Notes under the pieces: generated by a model | Told to the model about the DNA's origin: nothing | Databases searched by the model: none | The model's input: the letters and a program-made list of their open reading frames with translations, nothing else | Program-made: the position numbers and the translations under genes | DNA from: Lachnospiraceae bacterium | GTDB taxonomy: Bacteria; Bacillota; Clostridia; Lachnospirales; Lachnospiraceae | Direction: 5' to 3' | NCBI GenBank assembly: GCA_022800815.1 | Contig: JAAWRC010000003.1 | Coordinates: forward strand, 49,417 to 113,416 | DNA length: 64,000 nucleotides | Part shown: piece by piece, positions 33,585 through 42,540 of the stretch | How positions within the stretch are numbered: position 1 is the stretch's first letter | How the letters are laid out: every line of letters begins with the position of its first letter

Positions 33585-34139
33585 CTATTTATAAGTATAA
33601 TAAACCACAGAAATCAACTTCAAAAGCTCTTCCGACAAATTGACATATACGTGACTCCGGACGCCTTCAAAATACATGCTGTCACCTGGATGCAGCTTGT
33701 GGCGCTCTTCTCCCACGACAATCTCCAAAATCCCCGATATCACATAAATATATTCGATGGAACCGTCGTTGTGTCCGATGGACTCATACCAGCTCCTCGC
33801 CTCCACCTCCACCAAAAACCAGTCAAAGGGCCTGGAATTCGTCGCATGGTAGTAGGTATAGCTCTTATAGCTGGCATCCTTTTTCATTCTCGATTGCACA
33901 TCCCCAAAACGGATGATTTTCTCTTCCGGTTCCACCGCCTCAAAAAGCTGTGTTCCCGGCACCTGGAGGCCGTTGGCAATCTTCCACATGGTATTTACCG
34001 TCGGATTGGAATTCCCTTTTTCAATCTGCGATAAGATCACCTTGCTCACTCCGGAAAGCTCCGCAAGCTGTCCCAGACTAAGGCCCTGCTCCGTCCGGAT
34101 TCATTTTATGTTTTCCGCAATAATCTGACTTGTCTCCAT
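33585..34139 (-). pseudogene. XRE-family regulator with C-terminal cupin domain, interrupted by a nonsense codon
   Basis: The full reading starts at ATG 34139 (METSQIIAENIK) with AAAGGAAA upstream. Codon 13 is TGA (34101-34103) where relatives have Arg, then the helix-turn-helix continues (IRTEQGLSLGQLAELSGVSKV, then LSQIEKGNSNPTVNTMWKIA) followed by a cupin (SIEYIYVISGILEIVVG, LHPGDSMYFEG). XRE-cupin proteins usually regulate catabolic or amino-acid genes. A GTG at 34049 could restart translation but would lose the first helices of the DNA-binding domain. A single C-to-T change explains the lesion. Confidence 0.8.
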
Positions 34140-34167
34140 CGTTTCCTTTCATCCTCCGGATTTATAC

Positions 34168-34604
34168 TCACGGGTAATATACTTGATGCTTCTGTCTGTA
34201 AATTTCTTTTAGATCGTCGATGGCCATCCCGACATCCAGTGTATGAAATCCAAGCCAAGACTCCCTCATGGTTCCGGCATCGGCAATCTGATAGATTTCC
34301 CGGCTGCATTCCCCCGTGTAATAATGCCAGTACCGGTAAAGACATCCCGTCCAGTACATGACCTCCGAAGGATAAACGGCCCCGGCTCTTTTTAACCCGT
34401 TTGCCTCTTCGTCCAATTCCTCGAGAATGTATTCTTCTCCCGCCCACTGCAAGCGGTCATAGACGTCGTCAAGCGCAGCGGCGGCTCGGCTGTTCATGAA
34501 CGTCTCGATGAAGGCCGGACAGTCTATCCATTTTTCAGCGCAAGCTCAAACAAGCGCCCCTGTATGTCACAGAGCTGCCGCTTTTCCAGCGAAAGGTTTT
34601 CCAT
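34168..34604 (-). pseudogene. Hypothetical protein, frameshifted
   Basis: The coding sense starts at ATG 34604 (MENLSLEKRQLCDIQGRLFE) and shifts frame in a five-T run (34531-34535), where one base appears to be missing. After the shift it continues WIDCPAFIETF, then the longest open part MNSRAAAALDDVYDRLQWAG to position 34168. Family not recognised; the shape (short, Trp- and Tyr-rich, acidic) recalls small accessory proteins. It could also be an assembly error, since the lesion is in a homopolymer. Confidence 0.6.
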
Positions 34605-34619
34605 CTCATTCACCTGCCT

Positions 34620-36305
34620 TTAAGATTTCATCAAAGAAACGGCCCTCACGACCGCCTCCGCCGCCCGGATTCCGTCCATGGCCGCCGAGGTGATCCCGCC
34701 GGCATACCCGGCCCCCTCCCCGCAGGGATAGATCCCGGGGATGCTACCCATGAGGCTTTCGTCCCGCTCGATGCGAACCGGGGAGGAGGTGCGGCTCTCC
34801 ACGCCGGAAAGGACGGCGTCATACCGGTCAAATCCGGAAATCCTCTGTCCCCAGAAGTCCACGCCGCAGACGATGGCCCGGTTCACGAAATCCGGCAGGA
34901 TCCCCCGAAGATCCGTATAACAGTTCGCTCCCATGGTGTCCGGGAGGACTTCCCCCGGGCCCGTGCTCTTCCGTCCCGCTTTGAAATCCCCGTAGAGCTG
35001 CAGGGGAACGGCGCCATTTCCCAGAGAAAAGGCCCGCTCTTCCAACTTTCGCTGGAATTCCACCCCGGCGAGGGGGTGGACGCTGCCGGCCGATTTGGAG
35101 CCTTCTCCCATGGGCATGCCGTCTCCCACTGGGTCTTTCGGCCGTCCCGGGAAGCAGATGAAATCCTCCGGGGAGACCGTGACGATGACGGCGCTGTTGG
35201 CGTTCCTTCCATCCCGGGCCCGGTTGCTCATACCGTTGACAGCGAGCCGCCCCCGTTCCGAGGAAGCATTGACCACGTAACCGCCCGGGCACATACAGAA
35301 GGAATAGACGCCCCTCCCGTCCGAAGCCCTGGCCGTCACCTTGTAGGGGGCCGGAGGGAAAGCATTCGCAAACCGCTCCCCGTACTGGGCCTTCTGGATC
35401 ACGGCCTGGGGATGCTCCATGCGAAGCCCCACGGCAAAAGCCTTGGCGTGCATGGAAAGCCCCCTGTCACAGAGCATGTGGAAGGTATCCCTGGCGCTGT
35501 GGCCGATGGCGAGAACCAGATGCTCCGTCGGCAAAAGGCGGCGATCCCCCCGTTTCCCATCCTCCACAAAAGCGCCGGAAAGCCGTCCCCCGGAAAGTTC
35601 CAGATCCACAAGCTTCGTGTGGAAATGAAATTCGGCTCCCATGCGCTCCATCTCCCGCCTGAGATTTGCAAGAACCACTTTGAGCACGTCCGTTCCGATG
35701 TGGGGCTTGCTGTCATAGAGGATCTCCTCCCCCGCCCCCATGGCGGCGAAAAGCTCCAGAACCTTTCTGCCCCGGAGCATGGGATCCTTAACGAGGGTGT
35801 TTAACTTCCCGTCGGAAAAGGTTCCCGCTCCCCCCTCCCCGAACTGGACGTTGCACTCGGTGTCCAAAATCCCGGTCTTCCAGAATCGCCTGACGGCCTC
35901 CTCCCGCTCCGAAACCGGCCCTCCCCTCTCTAAAAGAATCGGTGCATATCCGGCTTCCGCCAGCATATATCCGCAAAAAAGTCCGGCAGGCCCGGTGCCC
36001 ACAATGACCGGTCGGTGCAAAAATGGCTTCCCCGTCCCCTTCGGGAACCGGTAAGCTTCCTCCTTTACGCTCTGCACCTCCTGTCCCCGAAGCCCTTTAA
36101 GGACAGACTCCTCCCGTCCGTGCACCTTAACGTCCACTTGATAGACAAAAAAAGGATGGTCCTTCTTTCTGGCATCAATGGATTTTTTCGTGATATGCCA
36201 GGAAACGATCTCTTTCTCTGAAAGTCGGAGTTTTTTGCAGATCTTCGGGAGAAGGCGCTCCTCCCCCTCCTCCGGCGCAAGCTTTATCCCTGTAATACGA
36301 ATCAT
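34620..36305 (-). CDS. NAD(P)/FAD-dependent oxidoreductase (COG2509-type)
   Basis: A 561-residue flavoprotein. A small N-terminal domain (residues 1-90, RITGIKLAPEEGEERLLPKI) precedes the dinucleotide-binding fold PVIVGTGPAGLFCGYMLAEA near residue 100. GEGGAGTFSDGKLNT, LAIGHSARDTF and GIYPCGEGAGYAGGI are typical of this uncharacterised family. Substrate unknown. The ATG at 36305 overlaps the upstream gene's stop as ATGA, so the two flavoproteins are translated as a pair. Confidence 0.88.
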   Translation of the reverse strand: MIRITGIKLAPEEGEERLLPKICKKLRLSEKEIVSWHITKKSIDARKKDHPFFVYQVDVKVHGREESVLKGLRGQEVQSVKEEAYRFPKGTGKPFLHRPVIVGTGPAGLFCGYMLAEAGYAPILLERGGPVSEREEAVRRFWKTGILDTECNVQFGEGGAGTFSDGKLNTLVKDPMLRGRKVLELFAAMGAGEEILYDSKPHIGTDVLKVVLANLRREMERMGAEFHFHTKLVDLELSGGRLSGAFVEDGKRGDRRLLPTEHLVLAIGHSARDTFHMLCDRGLSMHAKAFAVGLRMEHPQAVIQKAQYGERFANAFPPAPYKVTARASDGRGVYSFCMCPGGYVVNASSERGRLAVNGMSNRARDGRNANSAVIVTVSPEDFICFPGRPKDPVGDGMPMGEGSKSAGSVHPLAGVEFQRKLEERAFSLGNGAVPLQLYGDFKAGRKSTGPGEVLPDTMGANCYTDLRGILPDFVNRAIVCGVDFWGQRISGFDRYDAVLSGVESRTSSPVRIERDESLMGSIPGIYPCGEGAGYAGGITSAAMDGIRAAEAVVRAVSLMKS

Positions 36306-37567
36306 GGCCTTCCCTGCTTTCCGGCCAGAAACCCGCTGGCCCATGCCCACTGTAAATTGTAACCGCCGCAGACTCCGTCCACATCCAAGATCTCCCCGGC
36401 AAAGTAAAGGCCGGAAACCAACTTCGATTCCATGGTGTTTGCCCGCACGAAGCGGGTGTCGACGCCGCCCGCCGTCACCTGGGCCTTTGTAAAATCACCC
36501 ACTGCCTGAATCTCAAGCGGAAACCTGCAGGTAAGCTCCAAAAGCCTTTGTATGCTTCTCTTCTCCGGACAGCCCGCCGGAGCGTGAAGCGAAATCCCTG
36601 CCCGCCTCAAAAGCACTGCCGCCAGCTTTTCCGGGAACAGGCCGCCAAGGATCCGCAGGCAATCCCCCTCCTCCGAAAACAGGCGGAAAATCAATTTCTC
36701 CGCCTCCCGCTCCCCATATTCCGGGAGAAAGTTTAAAGCCGCAAAGACCCTCGTTCCCTCCGAGAGGGCTCTGGAGGCATGGCGGCTCACCTGAAAAGCG
36801 GGAATCCCGGAGACGCCGTAATCGGTGACCTGCAGCTCCCCCGTGTCACGTCCCGAAAGCTTCCGTTTCCCGTCCTCCCCCGTGTAAAGGGAGATGGTCC
36901 CGTCCGTCCGGACTCCGGCCGCCTTTTTCAGGGGATTGGCGGGAACGACAAGGCCCGTGAGGGCCGGAACCGGCGGGATCAAATGGTGGCCAAGGGCCTT
37001 GGCCAGTCCGTAGCCGCTCCCGTCAGAGCCGGTAAACGGGGCCGCCATCCCGCCGCAGCATAAGATCAAGGCATCCGCCGCAAAAGAGGTTTCCGCCGTC
37101 CGCACCAGAAACCGCCTGGTCTCCCGGAGCTCTTTTTTTCCGGCTTTCGCCATCTGGGTCTTTGTCACCTGGATCTCTGTCACCTCACATCCGGTCCGGA
37201 CCTCCACCCCCCGTTCCAAAAGGGCTGCGAGAAGCGCTTCCCTGACGGCCCCAGCCTGCAGGGAGCGGGGATAGACATATCCGTCCCGCTCCTTAAAGAA
37301 AAGCCCCAATTTTTTAAAAAAACGAAGTGTCTCCTCAAAGCCGAACCGCTTGAGGGCCTGGAGGAAAAAGCCCGGATTTTCCGAATGATAAAACTCCGCC
37401 CCCTGCCGCCTGTTGGTCAGGTTGCAGCGGCCATTCCCGGTGGAGAGGATTTTTTTCCCCAAAGTGTCCGTATGCTCCAGAAGGGTCACCGCATCCCCCT
37501 CATCGGCAGCGACAATGGCCGCCGTCATGCCGGCGGCTCCGCCGCCGATGATCACCGTGCGTCTCAT
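36302..37567 (-). CDS. HI0933/YhiN-type FAD-dependent oxidoreductase
   Basis: A 421-residue flavoprotein of the HI0933 family (also called BaiN-like). The FAD site is at the N-terminus (VIIGGGAAGMTAAIVAADEG), followed by the family's very conserved LGKKILSTGNGRCNLTN. The C-terminal half contains AQVTAGGVDTRFV and LYFAGEILDVDGVCGGYNLQWAW, which again match. Cellular role is not well established. I chose ATG 37567, preceded by GAGGAGG; ATG 37579 is an alternative. It is translationally coupled to the COG2509 gene. Confidence 0.9.
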   Translation of the reverse strand: MRRTVIIGGGAAGMTAAIVAADEGDAVTLLEHTDTLGKKILSTGNGRCNLTNRRQGAEFYHSENPGFFLQALKRFGFEETLRFFKKLGLFFKERDGYVYPRSLQAGAVREALLAALLERGVEVRTGCEVTEIQVTKTQMAKAGKKELRETRRFLVRTAETSFAADALILCCGGMAAPFTGSDGSGYGLAKALGHHLIPPVPALTGLVVPANPLKKAAGVRTDGTISLYTGEDGKRKLSGRDTGELQVTDYGVSGIPAFQVSRHASRALSEGTRVFAALNFLPEYGEREAEKLIFRLFSEEGDCLRILGGLFPEKLAAVLLRRAGISLHAPAGCPEKRSIQRLLELTCRFPLEIQAVGDFTKAQVTAGGVDTRFVRANTMESKLVSGLYFAGEILDVDGVCGGYNLQWAWASGFLAGKQGRP

Positions 37568-37581
37568 AATCCTCCTCATTC

Positions 37582-38889
37582 CTACTCTTTCAGTGACTCC
37601 TCCTGCAGCTCGTCAAACATGGCCATGCAGTCGTCCACGGAGGCTCCGCCAAGGAGCTCCCGCACGATTAAGCAGGTGTTGCCCCACTGCTCCACCTTCA
37701 TACTTGCATTGGAGCCAAGGACATAGACCCCCTCGTTCACCCGGTCATTGAGAGGCTTCAAGGCATCGATGCAGTCCACCTCCACGTTTTTGGAGGGGGA
37801 AATAACCTGATTTGTCTCCGAGTACAGTCGGAGGGCCTCGTCGGAGAGGACCACGTCCAGGACCTCGAGGGCCTCCTCCAGATGTTCCGCTTCCGCCGAA
37901 ACCGCATAGCCGGTTATGGAAATGACCGGCATCTGTCCAAGCTCACTGGGAAACCCGATCACCTGCAGGTTAAAGTCCGGCTTTCCGTAAGCCGTCTCCG
38001 CATTGGCCGCCGTCCAGTAGGCCATGACGATGGGCGTTTTCCCGGCCATAAAGTCCGGCCCCTCCCCCTCAATGGCCTCGTAGGTGTAGGCCGTCTTTGC
38101 GTCAATGTAGCCTTTGTCGATGAGTTCTTTCAGATATTCAAAACCGGGTCGCATATAGTCGCTGTATTTCGCCGTCCCATTGTTGAGGGCCGCAATCTGC
38201 GTCTCCGTATCGTCTCCGTTGTAAAGCTTCGCATAAGCCTGGGCCAGCACGAAGTTTTCCAGCCACCAGCGGTTGGCCCCGATTGGTGTCTCGATGCCGT
38301 TTTCTTTAAATACCCGGCAGCATTCCATGAATTCCTCCGGCGTATTCGGAAGCTTTAGCTTATATTGGTCAAACAGATCCTTGTTGACAAACAGGCCGTG
38401 GGCCACCACCTCCTGTGGAATGGCCACCAGCTTTCCGTCCACCGTGTTGGCCGTCTTCACCACGTCCCTTAGATTTTCGGCGCAGGAAAGGCCGGACAGG
38501 TCGGCGAGCTTCCCCTCCGAGCCAAGGACCTGGATGGTATCCGGATTTAACAGGTAGAGATCGTCCATGTGATTCCTCACCCGGTCCAAAGACACGTCGT
38601 CATAGGTCTTTTCCTGATAGTTCTCCGCCGTATAGGTCCGGTATTCCACCGTCAGCCCGAGACGCTCCTCCGCCATGGCAACCGTCTGGTCAAAGGCGCT
38701 CCTCGCCACGTTCTTCAGATCCGGCTTGGATTTTTCCATGGATCCGAACAGATTGATCACCAGCTTCTCCTGCTTCTCATTGTCGGCCAGATTGCCGTCC
38801 TGCTTCCCGGACGTACCGCAGCCGGAAAAGGAAAGCAGCATACCTCCGGCAAGCAGAAAGGACAGAAATCGTTTCATTAAGGTTCTCAT
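37582..38889 (-). CDS. Extracellular solute-binding lipoprotein (family 1, sugar-type)
   Basis: A 435-residue lipoprotein. The signal peptide is residues 1-23 (MRTLMKRFLSFLLAGGML) and ends at a lipobox with Cys24 (FSGC). The mature part resembles ABC-importer sugar-binding proteins: PQEVVAHGLFVNKDLFDQY, PNTPEEFMECCRVFKENG, FMAGKTPIVMAYWTAAN. No ABC permease or ATPase gene is adjacent. It begins 3 bp after a hybrid histidine kinase with an extracellular domain, so it may present ligand to that kinase instead of serving a transporter (inference). GGAGGAG precedes the ATG. Confidence 0.88.
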   Translation of the reverse strand: MRTLMKRFLSFLLAGGMLLSFSGCGTSGKQDGNLADNEKQEKLVINLFGSMEKSKPDLKNVARSAFDQTVAMAEERLGLTVEYRTYTAENYQEKTYDDVSLDRVRNHMDDLYLLNPDTIQVLGSEGKLADLSGLSCAENLRDVVKTANTVDGKLVAIPQEVVAHGLFVNKDLFDQYKLKLPNTPEEFMECCRVFKENGIETPIGANRWWLENFVLAQAYAKLYNGDDTETQIAALNNGTAKYSDYMRPGFEYLKELIDKGYIDAKTAYTYEAIEGEGPDFMAGKTPIVMAYWTAANAETAYGKPDFNLQVIGFPSELGQMPVISITGYAVSAEAEHLEEALEVLDVVLSDEALRLYSETNQVISPSKNVEVDCIDALKPLNDRVNEGVYVLGSNASMKVEQWGNTCLIVRELLGGASVDDCMAMFDELQEESLKE

Positions 38890-38892
38890 GAT

Positions 38893-41487
38893 TCAACTCC
38901 TCCTCTTTGAAAATTGATTGACGGCGACTCTTAAGAGCTCCATGTCAATGGGCTTTGCCACATGGGCGTTCATGCCGGCGTCCAACGCATCCTTCACATC
39001 CTCCGAGAACGCATTCGCCGTCATGGCAATGATCGGAACCTTTTTCGCATCCTCCCTGTCCAGGGCACGGATGGTTCTGGTGGCCTCATAGCCGTTCATG
39101 ACCGGCATCTGGACATCCATTAAGATGGCGTCAAACCGGCCGGGCTCAGAATCCCGGAACCGCTCCACGGCCAGAAGCCCATTCTCCACGAGCTCACAGG
39201 AAGCGCCGTCCATGTCCAGAAACTCCTGGACGATCTCCGCATTGATCTCGTTGTCCTCCGCCACCAGGAAATAATAGCCTTCCAGGCTTCCGTGGCCCTC
39301 GGTCGCAAACCCGTCCTCCGGGTGGACCGGAGTCTCTTCCTTCGGAAGCTCTAAAATCTTTTCCATAAAAGCCGACACGAAGAACGGCTTCGGAAGATAA
39401 CCGTCGGCACCCACGCAGGACGCCTGATCCTCGATTTCATTCCAATCGTAGGAGGTCAGGAAAAGGATCGGCACATGCCCGGGAAGAATCTCCCGAAGCC
39501 TCCTTGCCGTCTCCGGACCATCCATCTGTCCCGGCATCTGCCAATCCAGAAGGATTACGTCGTAATATTGTCCCCGTTCCTCACATTCCCGCACCTGCTT
39601 TATGCCGGCCTCCCCGCTTAAGGAAATGTCCACGGAAACGCCGGAGCCCTCCATTAGCATCCGGATATTCTGACAGACACCTTCATCGTCGTCAATGGTC
39701 AGGATCCGGGAAATTCCATGGTTTGACCAGAAACTGGCATCCATACTCTCCTCCGGAATCCGAAGCTCTAAGTCGACCGTAAAGAGGGTTCCCTTATCCA
39801 CTTCGCTGACAGCCTTGATGGTCCCGCCCATCAGCTCCACAATATTCTTCGTGATCGCCATGCCAAGACCCGTGCCCTGGACCTTGTTGGTGGTACTGTT
39901 CTCCGCCCTCGTAAAGGCGTCAAAAATCACCTCCAGATATTCCGGAGTCATGCCGAAGCCATTGTCCTCCACTTCGATCCGGATATGTTCGTACTGGGGA
40001 GAGCGCTGCTTTAAGCCGATGATGCGGAACCAGATCTTTCCGCCCTCCCCCGTGTATTTGACCGCATTGGAGAGCAGGTTCAGCAAAATCTGATTCAGCC
40101 TGGTCTCATCCCCGATCAGCCGCTCATGCCGGACGCCGGTCACCGTGATCTCAAACTCCTGCCCCCTGGCCCTGGCCGCCGGCCGGATGATGGAATCCAC
40201 CGAAGCCACCACGTGGTTCAGGGCGAACTCCCCGATGGTGAGGACCACCTTTCCGCTCTCGATCTTGGAAACGTCCAGCACGTCGTTGATAAGCCCCAGA
40301 AGGTGCTGGCCGGAAGCCGAGATCTTCCTCGTGTACTCCCGAACCCTCGCCGGATAGTCCGCATTCTTTTCCAAAAGCGTCGCAAACCCTAAAATGGCGT
40401 TCATGGGCGTGCGGATGTCATGGGACATGTTGGCAAGGAAGGTGGTCTTGGAATGGCTGGCAATCTGGGCCGCCTGCAGAGCCTCCGCCAGTTGTTTGTT
40501 GTGCAGCTTCCGCTCCTCCTCCCGCTCCCTGCGGATACGGTTCTTCTGTCGTTCCGTTAAAAAATACAGGATAAAGCACGCCAGAAAAGCCACCAGCATG
40601 GAGGCGACCACAATGTAGATGTTCTGATTGACCGACCGGCCCTCCTGCTGGATTGCTTCCACCGGCACGTACCCGATCAGGTAGGCGGCACCGTCCCCCA
40701 CCGCCCACATGTAGATCAGAGCCTCCCTGCCCTGGACCTGATGGTAAAACATGACATTTTGACCGTCCTTCAGGTTTTCGTCGACCATGTTCAAAAGCTT
40801 TTCCTCGACGATCTGGTTGGCCCGGCAGAAATCCTCCAGGTTCAGATGTCCGGCGTCCCGCTCCCCCATGCCCTTGGGCTTTAACACCATCCGCTCGCTG
40901 ATGGTGTCCATCACGTAGAGAGTCGCATTGCTATTGTAAAAGCTGTCCGGAAGAGCGTCGTCCAAGGAGTCATAAATGTACTCGATATAGAGGGTGGCAA
41001 TTTCCCCGCCCTCTTTCTTGACCGGACAGGACATGGTGTAGGCCCAGGTCCCCATACCGTTCAGGTAGGACTTGGAGATCGGAAGTCCACCGACTGACTT
41101 CCCATTGGAAAAATCCAGCTCCTCCGTGGAAAAAGCTTCACCTGTATTGGTAAACCCCTGCGCCTCCCCGGATAACACCAGAGAAAGCTTTGCCATGGTC
41201 CGGTTGCTTTCGTAAGCGCAGAGGTAAGCCTCCGGGTCCCCGGAAGCTGAAAGCTCCTGGGCGATCGCCTTCTGGAATTCCGCCTCCATCTCCAGGATGG
41301 CCTCAATGGTCCCCTGGATTAGCTCCAGACTTTCACTCAGGTTGTCGATGGCCGCCCCGGCCATCTCCTTCGACACCCGTCTGGATACAGAAAACACGAC
41401 GACCGCCAATATAAAAAAAACTAGTATGACCAGTACGATAAAGCTCCTCTCGATCCCCGTTTTCTTTAACTTTCTCTTCTTCTCCAT
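38893..41487 (-). CDS. Membrane hybrid sensor histidine kinase with two receiver domains
   Basis: An 864-residue kinase. A membrane helix at about 14-34, an extracellular sensory domain of about 250 residues (double-Cache-like, with DNLSESLELIQGTIEAI at its start), a second helix at about 286-306, HisKA with His in ANMSHDIRTPMN (about 354), HATPase (NLLSNAVKYT, GTGLGMAITKN), a receiver with Asp in LLDWQMPGQMDG (about 647) and a second with Asp in LMDVQMPVMNG (about 790). The lipoprotein gene just downstream suggests ligand-binding-protein-assisted sensing. The start MEKKRKLKK has GAGG 9 bp upstream; ATG 41502 is a possible longer start. It is a paralogue of the kinase at 6005-9217, but membrane-bound. 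Confidence 0.92.
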   Translation of the reverse strand: MEKKRKLKKTGIERSFIVLVILVFFILAVVVFSVSRRVSKEMAGAAIDNLSESLELIQGTIEAILEMEAEFQKAIAQELSASGDPEAYLCAYESNRTMAKLSLVLSGEAQGFTNTGEAFSTEELDFSNGKSVGGLPISKSYLNGMGTWAYTMSCPVKKEGGEIATLYIEYIYDSLDDALPDSFYNSNATLYVMDTISERMVLKPKGMGERDAGHLNLEDFCRANQIVEEKLLNMVDENLKDGQNVMFYHQVQGREALIYMWAVGDGAAYLIGYVPVEAIQQEGRSVNQNIYIVVASMLVAFLACFILYFLTERQKNRIRREREEERKLHNKQLAEALQAAQIASHSKTTFLANMSHDIRTPMNAILGFATLLEKNADYPARVREYTRKISASGQHLLGLINDVLDVSKIESGKVVLTIGEFALNHVVASVDSIIRPAARARGQEFEITVTGVRHERLIGDETRLNQILLNLLSNAVKYTGEGGKIWFRIIGLKQRSPQYEHIRIEVEDNGFGMTPEYLEVIFDAFTRAENSTTNKVQGTGLGMAITKNIVELMGGTIKAVSEVDKGTLFTVDLELRIPEESMDASFWSNHGISRILTIDDDEGVCQNIRMLMEGSGVSVDISLSGEAGIKQVRECEERGQYYDVILLDWQMPGQMDGPETARRLREILPGHVPILFLTSYDWNEIEDQASCVGADGYLPKPFFVSAFMEKILELPKEETPVHPEDGFATEGHGSLEGYYFLVAEDNEINAEIVQEFLDMDGASCELVENGLLAVERFRDSEPGRFDAILMDVQMPVMNGYEATRTIRALDREDAKKVPIIAMTANAFSEDVKDALDAGMNAHVAKPIDMELLRVAVNQFSKRRS

Positions 41488-41559
41488 CACATGAATCCTC
41501 ATACCCCAATGCCAAAATGCCGGCTTGACCCCGAAAACCGCCGTTTTTTCTTCTGTATT

Positions 41560-41588
41560 ATTATAATCCCCTCCGGGAATTTCGGCAA
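41560..41588 (-). promoter_or_regulatory. Sigma-A promoter of the kinase/solute-binding-protein operon
   Basis: Minus strand TTGCCG (41583-41588), 17 bp, TATAAT (41560-41565), about 70 bp upstream of the kinase start and just after the terminator of the preceding gene. Confidence 0.7.
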
Positions 41589-41612
41589 CCATTTCCTGCT
41601 TCCGTCCTCATC

Positions 41613-41645
41613 AAAAAAACGGCAGAGCTTTTTCTCTCCGCCGTT
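41613..41645 (-). terminator. Intrinsic terminator after the BofC-like protein gene
   Basis: AACGGCGGAG pairs with CTCTGCCGTT across a short A-rich loop and is followed by a T-run on the minus strand (A-run at 41613-41619 on the plus strand). Confidence 0.85.
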
Positions 41646-41652
41646 TCGTCAT

Positions 41653-42321
41653 TTAACTGGTGATGGATTCCAGGTAATCGTAGAGCTCCTCGACACCCTT
41701 GATATAATAACCTGTTTTCAAGACCTCGACCTCCCCCTCCGGGAGCTCGTCCTCGGTCAGGTAGGTATCCATATAGACATCGCTTCTGTCACTGTAGTAA
41801 ATCTTGAGATACCCTTCCTCCAGAAGGAGAAGGAAGCGGTAACTGTCCGGGTTTATGGTCTCCCTGCCCCGGATCACCAGCCGGGAGGAGGAGAACGTGA
41901 CCAGGCTCCTTCCGCCGCCCTCCGTCTTCAACCGCTCGATAAGCCCTTCCCTCGTGAGTCCCATGTACTCCTCCGGTATGGGGAGGATGGTCTCCGTGAT
42001 CTGTCCGTCCGCCTCATTATAATTCTGAGAAATATAGATCATGTCGCCGTTCACCGAGAGCGCTTTCTGGTTTTCCGCCGCCACTGCGCTCTCCTCCAGG
42101 ACTAGGGGTCCCTCCTTTGTCCCGCCCGTGGACTCTTCTGTGTTCTCCCCGGTCTCCTCTCCCGCCCGGACTCCCCCGGCGGATAACACGTCAGCCCTCT
42201 CCTCAGCCAACTCCAGCTGTTTCTTTAACTCCAGATTCCGATAGCTAAAATAATAGACTGTGGAGAACAAGAAAAAAAACAGACAGAAGCCGGACACCCA
42301 TATCCATAAGGTTTTCTTCAT
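41653..42321 (-). CDS. Small membrane-anchored protein, possibly BofC-like
   Basis: A 222-residue protein with one N-terminal membrane helix (KTLWIWVSGFCLFFFLFSTVYY), a Glu/Gly/Thr-rich linker (about 50-80) and a C-terminal globular part. The segment PIPEEYMGLTREGLIERLKT and the ending TGYYIKGVEELYDYLESI resemble the BofC C-terminal domain of spore formers, where BofC restrains sigma-K activation. That match is by eye, so treat the function as tentative. GGGGTGAG lies 8 bp before the ATG. It follows a SpoVB/MurJ-type flippase on the same strand, after 220 bp that contain two hairpins. Confidence 0.6.
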   Translation of the reverse strand: MKKTLWIWVSGFCLFFFLFSTVYYFSYRNLELKKQLELAEERADVLSAGGVRAGEETGENTEESTGGTKEGPLVLEESAVAAENQKALSVNGDMIYISQNYNEADGQITETILPIPEEYMGLTREGLIERLKTEGGGRSLVTFSSSRLVIRGRETINPDSYRFLLLLEEGYLKIYYSDRSDVYMDTYLTEDELPEGEVEVLKTGYYIKGVEELYDYLESITS

Positions 42322-42462
42322 AACAGCGCTCACCCCGTTTATTGAAATTGAAGGACACGGCATAATGGTTTTTCCTTATGACCAGGTTCCTCTTTCCAAG
42401 TATTGGCTGATAGGAAGAAAAATATACCTTGATCTTACCGTGCGAAGCACATGCGTTAAAGG

Positions 42463-42538
42463 ATGCCCCTTGGGCATACCTCTGTTTTACAGCGCAGAGC
42501 ACACATTCACGGGGTCCCTTTGGGTATACCCAAGGACC
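42463..42538. repeat. Two related hairpins in the flippase-BofC-like gap
   Basis: ATGCCC-CTT-GGGCAT at 42463-42477, and GGTCC (42513-42517) with GGACC (42534-42538) enclosing TTGGGT/ACCCAA. Both carry the motif TTGGGYATACC. The second begins immediately after the flippase stop codon, but neither is followed by a U-run. They may be RNA-stabilising or REP-like elements. Confidence 0.45.
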
Positions 42539-42540
42539 GT

